NCBI RefSeq assembly: GCF_000371805.1
Contig: NZ_AQUK01000001.1
Coordinates: 1,128,268 to 1,192,267, forward strand
Direction: 5' to 3'
Length of the DNA stretch: 64,000 bases
DNA from: Methanocaldococcus villosus KIN24-T80
GTDB taxonomy: Archaea; AGJL01; Methanococci; Methanococcales; Methanocaldococcaceae
A program made the position numbers and the translations under genes. The notes below the pieces were generated by a model, which was not told the DNA's origin, did no database searches, and was given only the letters and a program-made list of their open reading frames with translations. This document shows, in pieces, positions 47,506 through 55,968 of the stretch (positions are counted from its first letter, which is position 1; the number at the start of each line of letters is the position of its first letter).

Positions 47506-49475
47506 GAAATACAATAATTTATCTAATTTTGTCAATAATAATAGTCTCTCCATTTCTTTTTGGTAAATACATATTTACCTTAGACAGCATTCCCACTCCA
47601 AACAATGAAGATTTCACAGCCTTATTTTATGGCTTTTCAGTCCCAGTTTATGGAGGTTCACTACCAATAAAAATTCTCAAACTTTTTATCCCAACAGATA
47701 TTTTCCAAAAACTTCTAATATTCTTAATTCTTTTCCTTAGTGGTTGTTCCATGAACAAATTAATGGAAACTTTCACAGACTCAAAAATAGCTCAGTTATA
47801 TGCTGGTTTATTATATATGATAAATCCCTACACCTACATAAGAATAGTTGTTGGTCACTGGCTAATACTATTTGCTTATGCCATCTTACCATTGGCAATA
47901 AAATACTTTATAGAACTATTAAACAAAAAAAAGTTAAAAAGCATTATAAAGTTTTCATTAATAACAACTTTAGTAGCTTTCAATGCCCATACACTTTTTA
48001 TAGCATTTCTAATCTTTTTAATAGTTTTAGCATTTTATATATATAAAAACAAATCTTTAGAAATTCTAAAACCAATTATCCTTTCATCAATAATATTTTT
48101 AATACTAAATACTTATTGGCTAATCCCTACAATAACTGCTGAAAAACAAAGTATTGTTGTCAACATATCAAAAGCTGATCTCTATGTTTTTGCTCCTCAC
48201 ATAGAATCCTTCTCAGCCCTATTCACCTTAGCAAGCATGCATGGATTTTGGAGACCTGCATATATTTATGCAAAAGATTTCTTACCATTTTGGCCAATAT
48301 TATTTATCTTCATCCTATTCTTAGCAGTGCATGGATTTACCTCATATTGTAACAATAAAAAACTTGGAATTTATGTTAAAGCTTTTACATTAATTTGGTT
48401 TATAGGTTTAATATTGGCCTCTGGAATATTAAGCCCATTTTCAGAAATATTTGAATTTTTATTTAACCACATACTTCTATTTAAAGGAATGAGAGATACA
48501 CACAAGTTCGTGACAATGTTATGCCTATCTTATTCATTTCTAGGTGCTTTAGGTTTAGCAGAAATAGAAAAAAGCTTAAAAAATAAAAAACCAATAATAA
48601 AAAATGCTTTAATTTTAGCAATTTTACTTATTCCTCTAATCTATTCTTTTACATTCTTCAACGGATTTGCTCATCAAATAAAGCCAACAGATTTTCCAAA
48701 AGATTGGTATGAAGTTAATGAATTTTTAAACAAGGATAAAGATGACTTTAGAGTATTGTTCTTCCCTTGGCATCTCTACATGGACTTTCATTGGGTTCCT
48801 AATAAAGATAAGCGTATAGCCAACCCAGCTCCATATTTTTTCGATAAGGAAGTTATCTCCGCTAAAAACATCGAAGTTCCTGGGATATATAGGCAAGTAT
48901 ATACACCTTACCAAGTGTATATTGATAATCTATTATCTAAAAAAGATAAAATAAAAAACTTTGGACATTTGGTGACTCCATTAGGAATTAAATATATATT
49001 ATTAACTAAAGAGGCAGATTATAAAAATTACTTCTTCCTCTTCAACCAAAGTGATTTAAAATTAATAATGGAAACCAAAAACTTCTATGTATTCAAAAAT
49101 GAGGCATTTAAAGGTTTAATTTATTCTGTAAACTCATCAAATTGGAATTTAACAAATGAAAAAATAGATGAGAGGGATTATAAAAAACTAAATTATACAA
49201 AAGTTAGCCCAGTTGAGTATATAATTAAAGACAAACCACTAAGATATATAATATTTACAGAAGAGTATTCAAAAGATTGGAAATTTAATGGGAAAGAACC
49301 TTTAAAGGCTTATGGTGTTGTTAATGCCTATAAATATGATGATGAAAAAGAAATGAAAATAGTTTATGAAAGATTTTATAAAATATGCTTACCATCTTAT
49401 ATAATTTCATTACTTGCCTTTATTTTGTGTATGGGCTATTTAGTTAAAGATAAGGTGTTAAATCATGGAAGATAA
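47502..49475 (+). CDS. Large membrane protein, GT-C-like, paralogue of the 1075-residue protein
   Basis: A 657-residue protein with about 11-12 helices in residues 5-400 (YAILPLAIKYFIELL; TYWLIPTITAEKQSIVVN) followed by an extracellular domain of about 230 residues (FPKDWYEVNEFLNKDKDDF near 400). LFKGMRDTHKFVTMLCLSYS near 330 is the FRDxxKF element shared with AftD/YfhO-like enzymes. The domain after it begins like the corresponding part of the 1075-residue protein (IPKDYYIANKILSNFSEDE), supporting homology. It ends with a helix (ICLPSYIISLLAFILCMGYL). Probably a transferase that uses a lipid-linked sugar; no activity is proven. Confidence 0.6.
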   Translation: MRNTIIYLILSIIIVSPFLFGKYIFTLDSIPTPNNEDFTALFYGFSVPVYGGSLPIKILKLFIPTDIFQKLLIFLILFLSGCSMNKLMETFTDSKIAQLYAGLLYMINPYTYIRIVVGHWLILFAYAILPLAIKYFIELLNKKKLKSIIKFSLITTLVAFNAHTLFIAFLIFLIVLAFYIYKNKSLEILKPIILSSIIFLILNTYWLIPTITAEKQSIVVNISKADLYVFAPHIESFSALFTLASMHGFWRPAYIYAKDFLPFWPILFIFILFLAVHGFTSYCNNKKLGIYVKAFTLIWFIGLILASGILSPFSEIFEFLFNHILLFKGMRDTHKFVTMLCLSYSFLGALGLAEIEKSLKNKKPIIKNALILAILLIPLIYSFTFFNGFAHQIKPTDFPKDWYEVNEFLNKDKDDFRVLFFPWHLYMDFHWVPNKDKRIANPAPYFFDKEVISAKNIEVPGIYRQVYTPYQVYIDNLLSKKDKIKNFGHLVTPLGIKYILLTKEADYKNYFFLFNQSDLKLIMETKNFYVFKNEAFKGLIYSVNSSNWNLTNEKIDERDYKKLNYTKVSPVEYIIKDKPLRYIIFTEEYSKDWKFNGKEPLKAYGVVNAYKYDDEKEMKIVYERFYKICLPSYIISLLAFILCMGYLVKDKVLNHGR

Positions 49476-50040
49476 AATCTCAGAATATAGGGAAATAGTT
49501 TTACAAACTTTTTTAATGCTATTTATTATTTATGTCTTTATTCTTATATATAAACATTACAACCCCTACGCCCTACCAGGGGTAGAAAAGAGATTTTTGT
49601 ATCTTTTGATAATATTGGGGGTTATAGTGATTATATCCTATATCCAAAAATTAAACAAATTATTGAACTTCATAATAAATACATTAAACAAAATCTTTAA
49701 ACCCATAATTTCACTATCTGTGGGGCAAAAATTTGTTTTATTGGCTATAATTTTTTTAATAATCTCTGCAATTGATCTTATATTAAGAGGAGAACATATA
49801 GCAAATGTAGATGCCATAATAGCATACTATTTTTTAGTTATAGGAGTTTTAAATTTACTTTTTGAGTATTGGAATGAATCTTTTCAAAAATTAAGAATAA
49901 TTGTTAGTTTAATTTTGCTAAGTGTATTAATATATTACACTCCAGAAGTTACCAAAATATACCCTAAAGCTTATTATCTTCCCATTATTATTCTTATCCT
50001 ATTTTTAGTCTATCAGTTTTTAAGAAAATTTTATATATAA
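49465..50040 (+). CDS. Hypothetical membrane protein
   Basis: A 191-residue protein with six likely membrane helices (VLQTFLMLFIIYVFILIY, FLYLLIILGVIVIISYI, FVLLAIIFLIISAIDLIL, IAYYFLVIGVLNLLFEYW, LRIIVSLILLSVLIYY, YLPIIILILFLVYQFL). No recognised family. It overlaps the preceding gene by 11 bases and is the last gene of the glycan transcript before the secreted protein. Perhaps a small accessory subunit or an exosortase-like enzyme fragment, but the Cys-His-Arg of archaeosortases is absent. Confidence 0.65.
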   Translation: MEDKISEYREIVLQTFLMLFIIYVFILIYKHYNPYALPGVEKRFLYLLIILGVIVIISYIQKLNKLLNFIINTLNKIFKPIISLSVGQKFVLLAIIFLIISAIDLILRGEHIANVDAIIAYYFLVIGVLNLLFEYWNESFQKLRIIVSLILLSVLIYYTPEVTKIYPKAYYLPIIILILFLVYQFLRKFYI

Positions 50041-50089
50041 CAATGAAATTAAAATATACATAAAATATTGAAATTAATGGGTGTAAGTT

Positions 50090-51481
50090 ATGATAAAAAT
50101 TAAGAATAAAACTATAGTAAGTTTTTTTATAACAGCAATCCTAGCATCAATGTTAGTTCTTACCCAAACTGCTGCAGTTTCAGTTAGCTTAGTTCCTTCA
50201 ACACAAGAATGTGATGTTGGAGATGTAGTTAATATAGATGCTACTGTAACAATACTCAGTAGTAAAGGGGAATGGGCAAATATAAAAAATATAACCCTCA
50301 AAGTTGAAAAGGATGGAAAAGTTGACACTGTTCCAATTCCATTAACATTAGAACCTGGAAAAACTGTATTATCCAATAAATCCCTATCAAATACAAATAG
50401 TGAAGTAATTGAAGTTAAATTACTAAACACCACTGCAGTTTATGGTTATGGGTATGGTTATAGTTATGTAAATGATAGTAGTTATGGATATCTAAATTGG
50501 CATTATGGTTATGGATATGGTTATGGCTATAGTGGATATGGTTATAATGTTTTAAACTCTCCATCAAATGCTATAATAAAATATAATATAAAATGGAAAC
50601 CTAATGAAGCTGGGACTTACAAGTTTACATTAATTGTTTCTTTGAAAAGTGGGGAAATGTTTGCCTCAAGTTGTGAAGTTACAGTTAAAGGTATAGAAGA
50701 AACAACCACTGGTGGTGGAGGAAAAAGAACAACAACTGGTGAAGAAACTAGTGAAGAGAGAGTAAAAAGCTTATTAGAATCAAAACCAGAAAAATACATT
50801 GTTAAAGAAATAAAAGTTGAACCTGGTAAAAAAGTTGAAATAAGTATAGATAAAGAGATATCAAGTTTAGCAGGATTAGAAAAACTGATTATTGAGCTAA
50901 ATAAAGAAATGAACTTACAAGTTATAGTAGCTATTGTCAAATCATTACCTTCAAAAGTTACAGCTCCTCCATCAGGAACTCCTTACTCAATATTTGAAAT
51001 TGTATTTGTTGACAAAGACACTGGAGAACTTGTAGAACCAAAAGGAGAAGTTGAGTTTAAAGTTCCAAAATCATGGTTAAAAGAGAAAGGATTTGGAAAA
51101 GATGAAGTTGTATTAGAGAGATGGGATGATATTGAAGACAAATGGGAAGACTTACCAACTGAACTAGTAAGTGAGACTGGAGATGGTTACAAATATAAAG
51201 CTAAATTAGAGAGATTCTGTATCTTATCAGTAGTTGCTAAAGCTGCTACAACAACAGAAAAAGAAATAAAAGAGGAGAATAAAACTACAACAACAAAAGA
51301 AATAAAAGAAGAAACAGAAAATAAAACAGAAATAAAAGAGGAGAATAAAACTACAAGTGTTGAAAAACAACCTTCCACAGAAAAACCAGCTAAAGGAGCT
51401 AATAATATGTTAATAATAGCAGTAATATTAGCAATTATAATATTAGTAGCTGCCTATCTAATATTCATGAAAAAACAGTAA
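50090..51481 (+). CDS. Secreted, anchored PGF-pre-PGF-type surface protein with Tyr-Gly repeats
   Basis: A 463-residue exported protein. A signal peptide (SFFITAILASMLVLTQTAAV, about 11-30) leads a beta-sandwich (about 35-115), a Tyr-Gly-rich segment at about 118-157, a second beta segment, and a PGF-pre-PGF-like domain near 270-390 (SLPSKVTAPPSGTPYSIFEI; PKSWLKEKGFGKDEVVLERW). A Lys/Glu/Thr stalk with repeats and a C-terminal anchor helix (NMLIIAVILAIIILVAAYLI) end it. Several N-x-S/T sequons (NIT, NKS, NTT, NDS, three NKT) suit glycosylation by the cluster just upstream. GGGTGTAAGTT precedes the ATG. Surface role inferred. Confidence 0.72.
   Translation: MIKIKNKTIVSFFITAILASMLVLTQTAAVSVSLVPSTQECDVGDVVNIDATVTILSSKGEWANIKNITLKVEKDGKVDTVPIPLTLEPGKTVLSNKSLSNTNSEVIEVKLLNTTAVYGYGYGYSYVNDSSYGYLNWHYGYGYGYGYSGYGYNVLNSPSNAIIKYNIKWKPNEAGTYKFTLIVSLKSGEMFASSCEVTVKGIEETTTGGGGKRTTTGEETSEERVKSLLESKPEKYIVKEIKVEPGKKVEISIDKEISSLAGLEKLIIELNKEMNLQVIVAIVKSLPSKVTAPPSGTPYSIFEIVFVDKDTGELVEPKGEVEFKVPKSWLKEKGFGKDEVVLERWDDIEDKWEDLPTELVSETGDGYKYKAKLERFCILSVVAKAATTTEKEIKEENKTTTTKEIKEETENKTEIKEENKTTSVEKQPSTEKPAKGANNMLIIAVILAIIILVAAYLIFMKKQ
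50443..50553 (+). repeat. Tyr-Gly low-complexity repeat within the surface protein
   Basis: Irregular runs of GGTTATGG-type codons encode YGYGYGYS, SSYGYL, YGYGYGYGYSGYGY and similar blocks over about 37 residues. The repeat is coding and in frame. Confidence 0.85.
51263..51356 (+). repeat. Direct repeat in the stalk of the surface protein
   Basis: An exact 28-base copy occurs at 51263-51290 and 51329-51356, 66 bases apart in the same frame. Each encodes EIKEENKTT with an NKT sequon; the spacer holds a diverged third copy (EIKEETENKT). Confidence 0.85.
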
Positions 51482-51503
51482 AAAATTTTTTATAATATTT
51501 TTT
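51482..51503 (+). terminator. T-tract terminator between convergent genes
   Basis: Thymine runs (TTTTTT, ATATTTTTTG) follow the surface protein stop codon directly and overlap the last codons of the convergent glycosyltransferase gene. Confidence 0.45.
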
Positions 51504-52173
51504 GACAAATCAACTTAATTAATATTTTTATTCCAGTTAAAACATTTGTCCCTTTTTTTATTGAATAATCAGTATATATTGTTTTTATTGGCACTTCTTT
51601 TACCTTTAATTTTAACTGTTTAGCTATAATTATAAACTCTGAAGAAACTTCATATCTATCACTTTTTAACTCTTTTATAATCTTTTTAGCTGCATCATAT
51701 GTAAAACCCCTCAATCCAGACTGACTATCTGAGACATAATATCCTCCCATCAAAAAAGTTAATAGATTTAAAATAAAATTTCCAATTCTCTTAATAATTG
51801 GCATATTTTTTATTTCATTCTTATCTAATAACCTACTACCAATGACAAAATCATTCTCTTTTAAAGCTTCAATTATTTTTTTAATATCTTTAACATCATG
51901 CTGTCCATCAGCATCAAAGGTTATTATATACTTTGGTTTATATAATAAAGCACACTTTATTCCTGTCCCTAATGCCCCTCCTAAACCTCTATTAATCAAA
52001 TGCCTACAAACAATAACACCTTCTCTCTTTGCAAGCTCATAAGTGTTGTCTTCAGAACCATCATCAACAACAATAATATTTTTGTATCCTTCATTTTTTA
52101 AAGCTTTTAATGTTTTAGTTATCATCTTTTCCTCATTGTATGCTGGGACTACAATAAAAACATTATTTTCCAT
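51490..52173 (-). CDS. Glycosyltransferase family 2 (dolichyl-phosphate sugar synthase-like)
   Basis: A 227-residue GT-A enzyme. FIVVPAYNEEKMITKTLKAL near residue 6, VVDDGSEDNTYELAKREGVI near 35, FDADGQHDVKDIKKIIEAL near 85 (the DxD motif as DAD) and SDSQSGLRGFTYDAAKKII near 150 are those of DPM/DPG-type synthases. It lies in a minus-strand operon with small membrane proteins and UPF0216 and is transcribed towards the surface protein gene. The ATG at 52173 follows GGTGGAG; a GTG at 52182 overlaps that site and is not used. It overlaps the MrpF-like gene by 11 bases. Confidence 0.86.
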   Translation of the reverse strand: MENNVFIVVPAYNEEKMITKTLKALKNEGYKNIIVVDDGSEDNTYELAKREGVIVCRHLINRGLGGALGTGIKCALLYKPKYIITFDADGQHDVKDIKKIIEALKENDFVIGSRLLDKNEIKNMPIIKRIGNFILNLLTFLMGGYYVSDSQSGLRGFTYDAAKKIIKELKSDRYEVSSEFIIIAKQLKLKVKEVPIKTIYTDYSIKKGTNVLTGIKILIKLICQKIL

Positions 52174-52426
52174 TATCTCCACCTATGATTTTAGCAAAAG
52201 CTAATGCCCCAACAATCCCAGAAATAAAAAGAGATAAAGCTATAGTATCAGCAAAAGCTATATTGTACTGTTCAGAGATAACTACTATCATTGTTCCTAT
52301 AACAACAGTTATAATAGATTCCCCAATTAAAACATTTGCTGTACCTTTTTTAAATGCTAATCTTAATCCAGCTAAAGCAGAGAAGGTTAATGATATAATA
52401 GCAAATAGCCAAATAAAGTAGTTCAT
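52163..52426 (-). CDS. Small membrane protein, MrpF/EhbB-like
   Basis: An 87-residue protein with three likely helices: FIWLFAIISLTFSALAGLRL, SIITVVIGTMIVVIS and TIALSLFISGIVGALAFAKI. The pattern, with the basic stretch FKKGTANVLIGE between helices one and two, resembles MrpF subunits of antiporters and the matching small subunit of energy-converting hydrogenases. No other subunit is in the window apart from the tiny upstream gene, so this assignment is tentative. It starts on the stop codon of that 55-residue gene (ATGA) and overlaps the glycosyltransferase gene after it. Confidence 0.5.
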   Translation of the reverse strand: MNYFIWLFAIISLTFSALAGLRLAFKKGTANVLIGESIITVVIGTMIVVISEQYNIAFADTIALSLFISGIVGALAFAKIIGGDNGK

Positions 52427-52590
52427 AGTATCACCCTCTTAACAACTAAAAAAATAAATATTAAAGCTCCTAAAAAGATGGAAAACCATACCCATATATT
52501 TACAATAAAAAATATTTTAAATATCTTCTCCCTATTTTTCTTATTATAAAATATTTTCTTTATTGGGTCTTTACCATAATATTTTTTCAT
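52423..52590 (-). CDS. Small single-helix membrane protein (55 residues)
   Basis: An open frame of 55 codons, MKKYYGKDPIKKIF..., with a strongly basic N-terminus and one membrane helix (FFIVNIWVWFSIFLGALIFI) at about residues 27-46. The stop overlaps the next ATG as ATGA, and the start lies four bases after the UPF0216 stop, immediately behind GAGAGG. The tight fit between two genes and the Lys-rich-then-hydrophobic layout make it a real gene rather than chance. No family recognised; perhaps a small subunit of the complex containing the MrpF-like protein. Confidence 0.65.
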   Translation of the reverse strand: MKKYYGKDPIKKIFYNKKNREKIFKIFFIVNIWVWFSIFLGALIFIFLVVKRVIL

Positions 52591-52594
52591 CCTC

Positions 52595-52984
52595 TCAATC
52601 CAAAGGTAATTTAAATATTAGCTGAGTTGCTGTAGGTAATTCTCTCCTAACAATTCTTAATTCTGGCTTATAGATATAAAGAATATTTTCTTCAGAGAAT
52701 ATATTTATCTCTTTTCCTAAGATCTTTGCTACAACTTTAACCTCCTCTTTACCTTTCACAACAATAGCATTTATTGATGGATCTACTTCTAAAACTATAG
52801 GCAGCTTTAAATCTTCACTAGCTATCTCTTTTAATAACTCTAACTCTCTCCTTTTTATTCTATGCCTTTTCCCATTAACTAATATATATGGCCTATCTTC
52901 ATTTAATAACTCTTTTAAACTTTTTTTCTTAAATCTAGGATTTAAGTCTTTAATAACTGATTTTATAATCTTCTCCACTTCCAT
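52595..52984 (-). CDS. UPF0216 family protein
   Basis: A 129-residue protein starting MEVEKIIKSVIKDLNPRFKK; GGTGA lies four bases before this ATG, so the longer frame up to 53017 is not used. It has LLNEDRPYILVNGKRHRIKR near residue 28, RELELLKEIASEDLKLPIVL near 49 and the C-terminal RRELPTATQLIFKLP. I recognise this as UPF0216, which is conserved in archaea and has no known function. It heads an operon with two small membrane proteins and a glycosyltransferase. Confidence 0.8.
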   Translation of the reverse strand: MEVEKIIKSVIKDLNPRFKKKSLKELLNEDRPYILVNGKRHRIKRRELELLKEIASEDLKLPIVLEVDPSINAIVVKGKEEVKVVAKILGKEINIFSEENILYIYKPELRIVRRELPTATQLIFKLPLD

Positions 52985-53013
52985 ATATTCACCAATTAAC
53001 TTATAAAATTTCG

Positions 53014-53028
53014 ACAATTATATATAGG
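53014..53028. promoter_or_regulatory. Shared TATA box of the divergent UPF0216 and thiolase genes
   Basis: ACAATTATATATAGG is nearly self-complementary. On the plus strand it lies about 35-45 bases before the thiolase ATG at 53061; on the minus strand about 30-40 before the UPF0216 ATG at 52984. Confidence 0.45.
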
Positions 53029-53042
53029 TTTTATCATCATAA

Positions 53043-54227
<1,185 letters not shown>

Positions 54228-54231
54228 AAAT

Positions 54232-54402
54232 ATGTGTAGCTGTAATTTATATTTTAAAAATGAGTTAGTTATGGAGGATGTGATTTTTGTAAAGAAAGAG
54301 AATAATAAAATTATAGCCTATGACTTATTTGGTGAAAAAAAAGAGTTTGAAGGGGACATAAAGATTGTTGATTTAAATAATAATAAAATATACATAGAGT
54401 GA
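54232..54402 (+). CDS. CooT-like small protein
   Basis: A 56-residue protein beginning MCSCNLYFKNELVMEDVIFV after GGTGAAAAT; an upstream frame reading into thiolase is spurious. The N-terminal Met-Cys and the layout (LVMEDV, AYDLFGEKKEFEGDIKIVDL) match the CooT / predicted RNA-binding family (PF10133), a small beta-barrel that in bacterial CooT binds nickel through Cys2. Here it sits between thiolase (four-base gap) and DUF35 (five-base gap), an odd place for a nickel chaperone, so its role is open. Confidence 0.66.
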   Translation: MCSCNLYFKNELVMEDVIFVKKENNKIIAYDLFGEKKEFEGDIKIVDLNNNKIYIE

Positions 54403-54407
54403 TAACT

Positions 54408-54800
54408 ATGGTTGTTAGAAGTTGGAGACATATAAAGGAGAGATATAATTTAATAGGAGTTAAATGTTTAAATTGTAACACAGTATATTTCCCAACAAGA
54501 GAGTTATGTCCAAAATGTAGAAGGAAAACAAAGTTTGAAGAAATAAAGCTTAGTGGAAGAGGAAAGGTTTATAGCTATTCTATTATACACACAGCTCCAA
54601 AAGAGTTTGAAAAGGAGGCTCCTTATATAATTGCTATAGTTGAATTAGAAGAGGGGGTAAAGGTAACTGGGCAAATTGTTGACTGTCCTTTAGATAAAAT
54701 TAAAATTGGCTTACCAGTAGAAACTGTTTTTAGAAAAATAAAAGAAGAAGGTGAAGATGGGGTTATAGTTTATGGATATAAATTTAGACCCATAGAATAA
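54408..54800 (+). CDS. DUF35 OB-fold / zinc-ribbon protein
   Basis: A 130-residue protein. The rubredoxin-like zinc site uses C-x2-C (VKCLNCNTVYFP near 20) and C-x2-C (LCPKCRRKTKFEEI near 35), followed by an OB fold (SGRGKVYSYSIIHTAP near 55; PYIIAIVELEEGVKVTGQIV). In archaea the DUF35 protein bridges thiolase and HMG-CoA synthase and lets acetoacetyl-CoA pass between them. The ATG at 54408 has GTGAT four bases upstream; a GTG three codons earlier is not used. Confidence 0.92.
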   Translation: MVVRSWRHIKERYNLIGVKCLNCNTVYFPTRELCPKCRRKTKFEEIKLSGRGKVYSYSIIHTAPKEFEKEAPYIIAIVELEEGVKVTGQIVDCPLDKIKIGLPVETVFRKIKEEGEDGVIVYGYKFRPIE

Positions 54801-54810
54801 AGTGATAAAT

Positions 54811-55968
54811 ATGCAGAATTTTGAACTTTTAGAGAAGTCTTATGAATTGGCAAAAAATATTAGAGATCCTTATGTTAGAGGTAATTTACTAAAAGATATA
54901 GCTGAAGGTTACTGTGAATTAAATGAATTTAAAAAAGCTTTAGAAATAGTTAATGAAATTGATGAGGAGTCAATAAGATTAGAAGCTTTGAACAGCTTAG
55001 CAATAAAATTAGCTAAGGATAGGGAAGCTTGTAAAGAATTATTAAAAAGATCTTTTAAATTGGCTAAGAAGTATGGTAAGATGGAAGAATATATTATAAC
55101 TTTAGCTAAAATAGCTAATACCTTAGCAGAAGTTCATGAGTCATATAAAAATGTGATAAGTGAAGCACTAAAAAATACTTCATTATTAAAGATAGATGAA
55201 AAAGCTAAAGTTTTATCTGATATTTTAGGAATTATAAAAGATTTAGATGAAAGTAGAGAGGTTGTTAAAGAAGTTTTAAAAATAGTTGAAAAGTTAGATG
55301 AAAAGGAAAGAGATGGAGTTTTATCTACAGTAATATTGGATCTTTTAAAAATTGGGAATATAGAGAAAGCTATTGAACTTTCCAAGAGAATAAAGGATCA
55401 TTTTTGGAAAACAGAGGCTTATATTTATATTGCATATTATCTTTATAAATCAAAAAAACAATATAAAAACTATATAAATATGGCTGTTGAATCAGCAATG
55501 AATATAAAAGATGAGTTTTGGAGAGACACTGCATTGACAAAAATAGCTATATGTTTAGTAAAAACAGGGGATTATGATCAAGCAATAGAAATATCAAAAG
55601 CTATAAAAAGTGATAAAGCATTAAAAAGTGTAGTTTGTGGTATGTCAAAAAATGAGATGTTTAATAATGCATTAGAATTAGCTAAAGAAATAAAATCAAA
55701 CTTTTGGAAAGCATTAGCACTTTCTTGTATTGTTAGAGATTTAGGGATGTTAGGGAAATCTTATGATGAAGTATTAAATAAAGTTTTAAAGATTGCTGAT
55801 ATGATTGATAATCCTGTCCATAAGTCTATAGTGTTATATAACATAAGTTGCAAAATTGCTAAAATTGGTGATGAGAAAAAAGCTTTAGAAATAGTTGAAA
55901 AAATAGAAGATACATTTTGGAAAGCTAAAGCTTTAAGAGATATAGCTATTATAGGTGGGAAACAATGA
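54811..55968 (+). CDS. Helical repeat protein (TPR-like)
   Basis: A 385-residue protein made of helix pairs. A motif with F/Y-W/V-(K/R)-x-x-A-L/Y...IA recurs ([80 protein letters not shown]), each followed by a helix with ...ALEIVNEI or ...AIEISKAI. Such alpha-solenoids bind other proteins. GTGAT lies four bases before the ATG at 54811. It follows DUF35 and its stop overlaps the aspS start, so it may be a scaffold for the lipid or translation proteins beside it. No enzyme motif. Confidence 0.75.
   Translation: MQNFELLEKSYELAKNIRDPYVRGNLLKDIAEGYCELNEFKKALEIVNEIDEESIRLEALNSLAIKLAKDREACKELLKRSFKLAKKYGKMEEYIITLAKIANTLAEVHESYKNVISEALKNTSLLKIDEKAKVLSDILGIIKDLDESREVVKEVLKIVEKLDEKERDGVLSTVILDLLKIGNIEKAIELSKRIKDHFWKTEAYIYIAYYLYKSKKQYKNYINMAVESAMNIKDEFWRDTALTKIAICLVKTGDYDQAIEISKAIKSDKALKSVVCGMSKNEMFNNALELAKEIKSNFWKALALSCIVRDLGMLGKSYDEVLNKVLKIADMIDNPVHKSIVLYNISCKIAKIGDEKKALEIVEKIEDTFWKAKALRDIAIIGGKQ

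Noticed and set aside
47744-48046. 100-codon plus-strand frame
   Set aside because: Out-of-frame overlap within the 657-residue membrane protein; no ribosome site and odd composition.
50443-50553. CRISPR-like or noncoding repeat array
   Set aside because: The units are short, irregular, in frame and encode Tyr-Gly within one protein.
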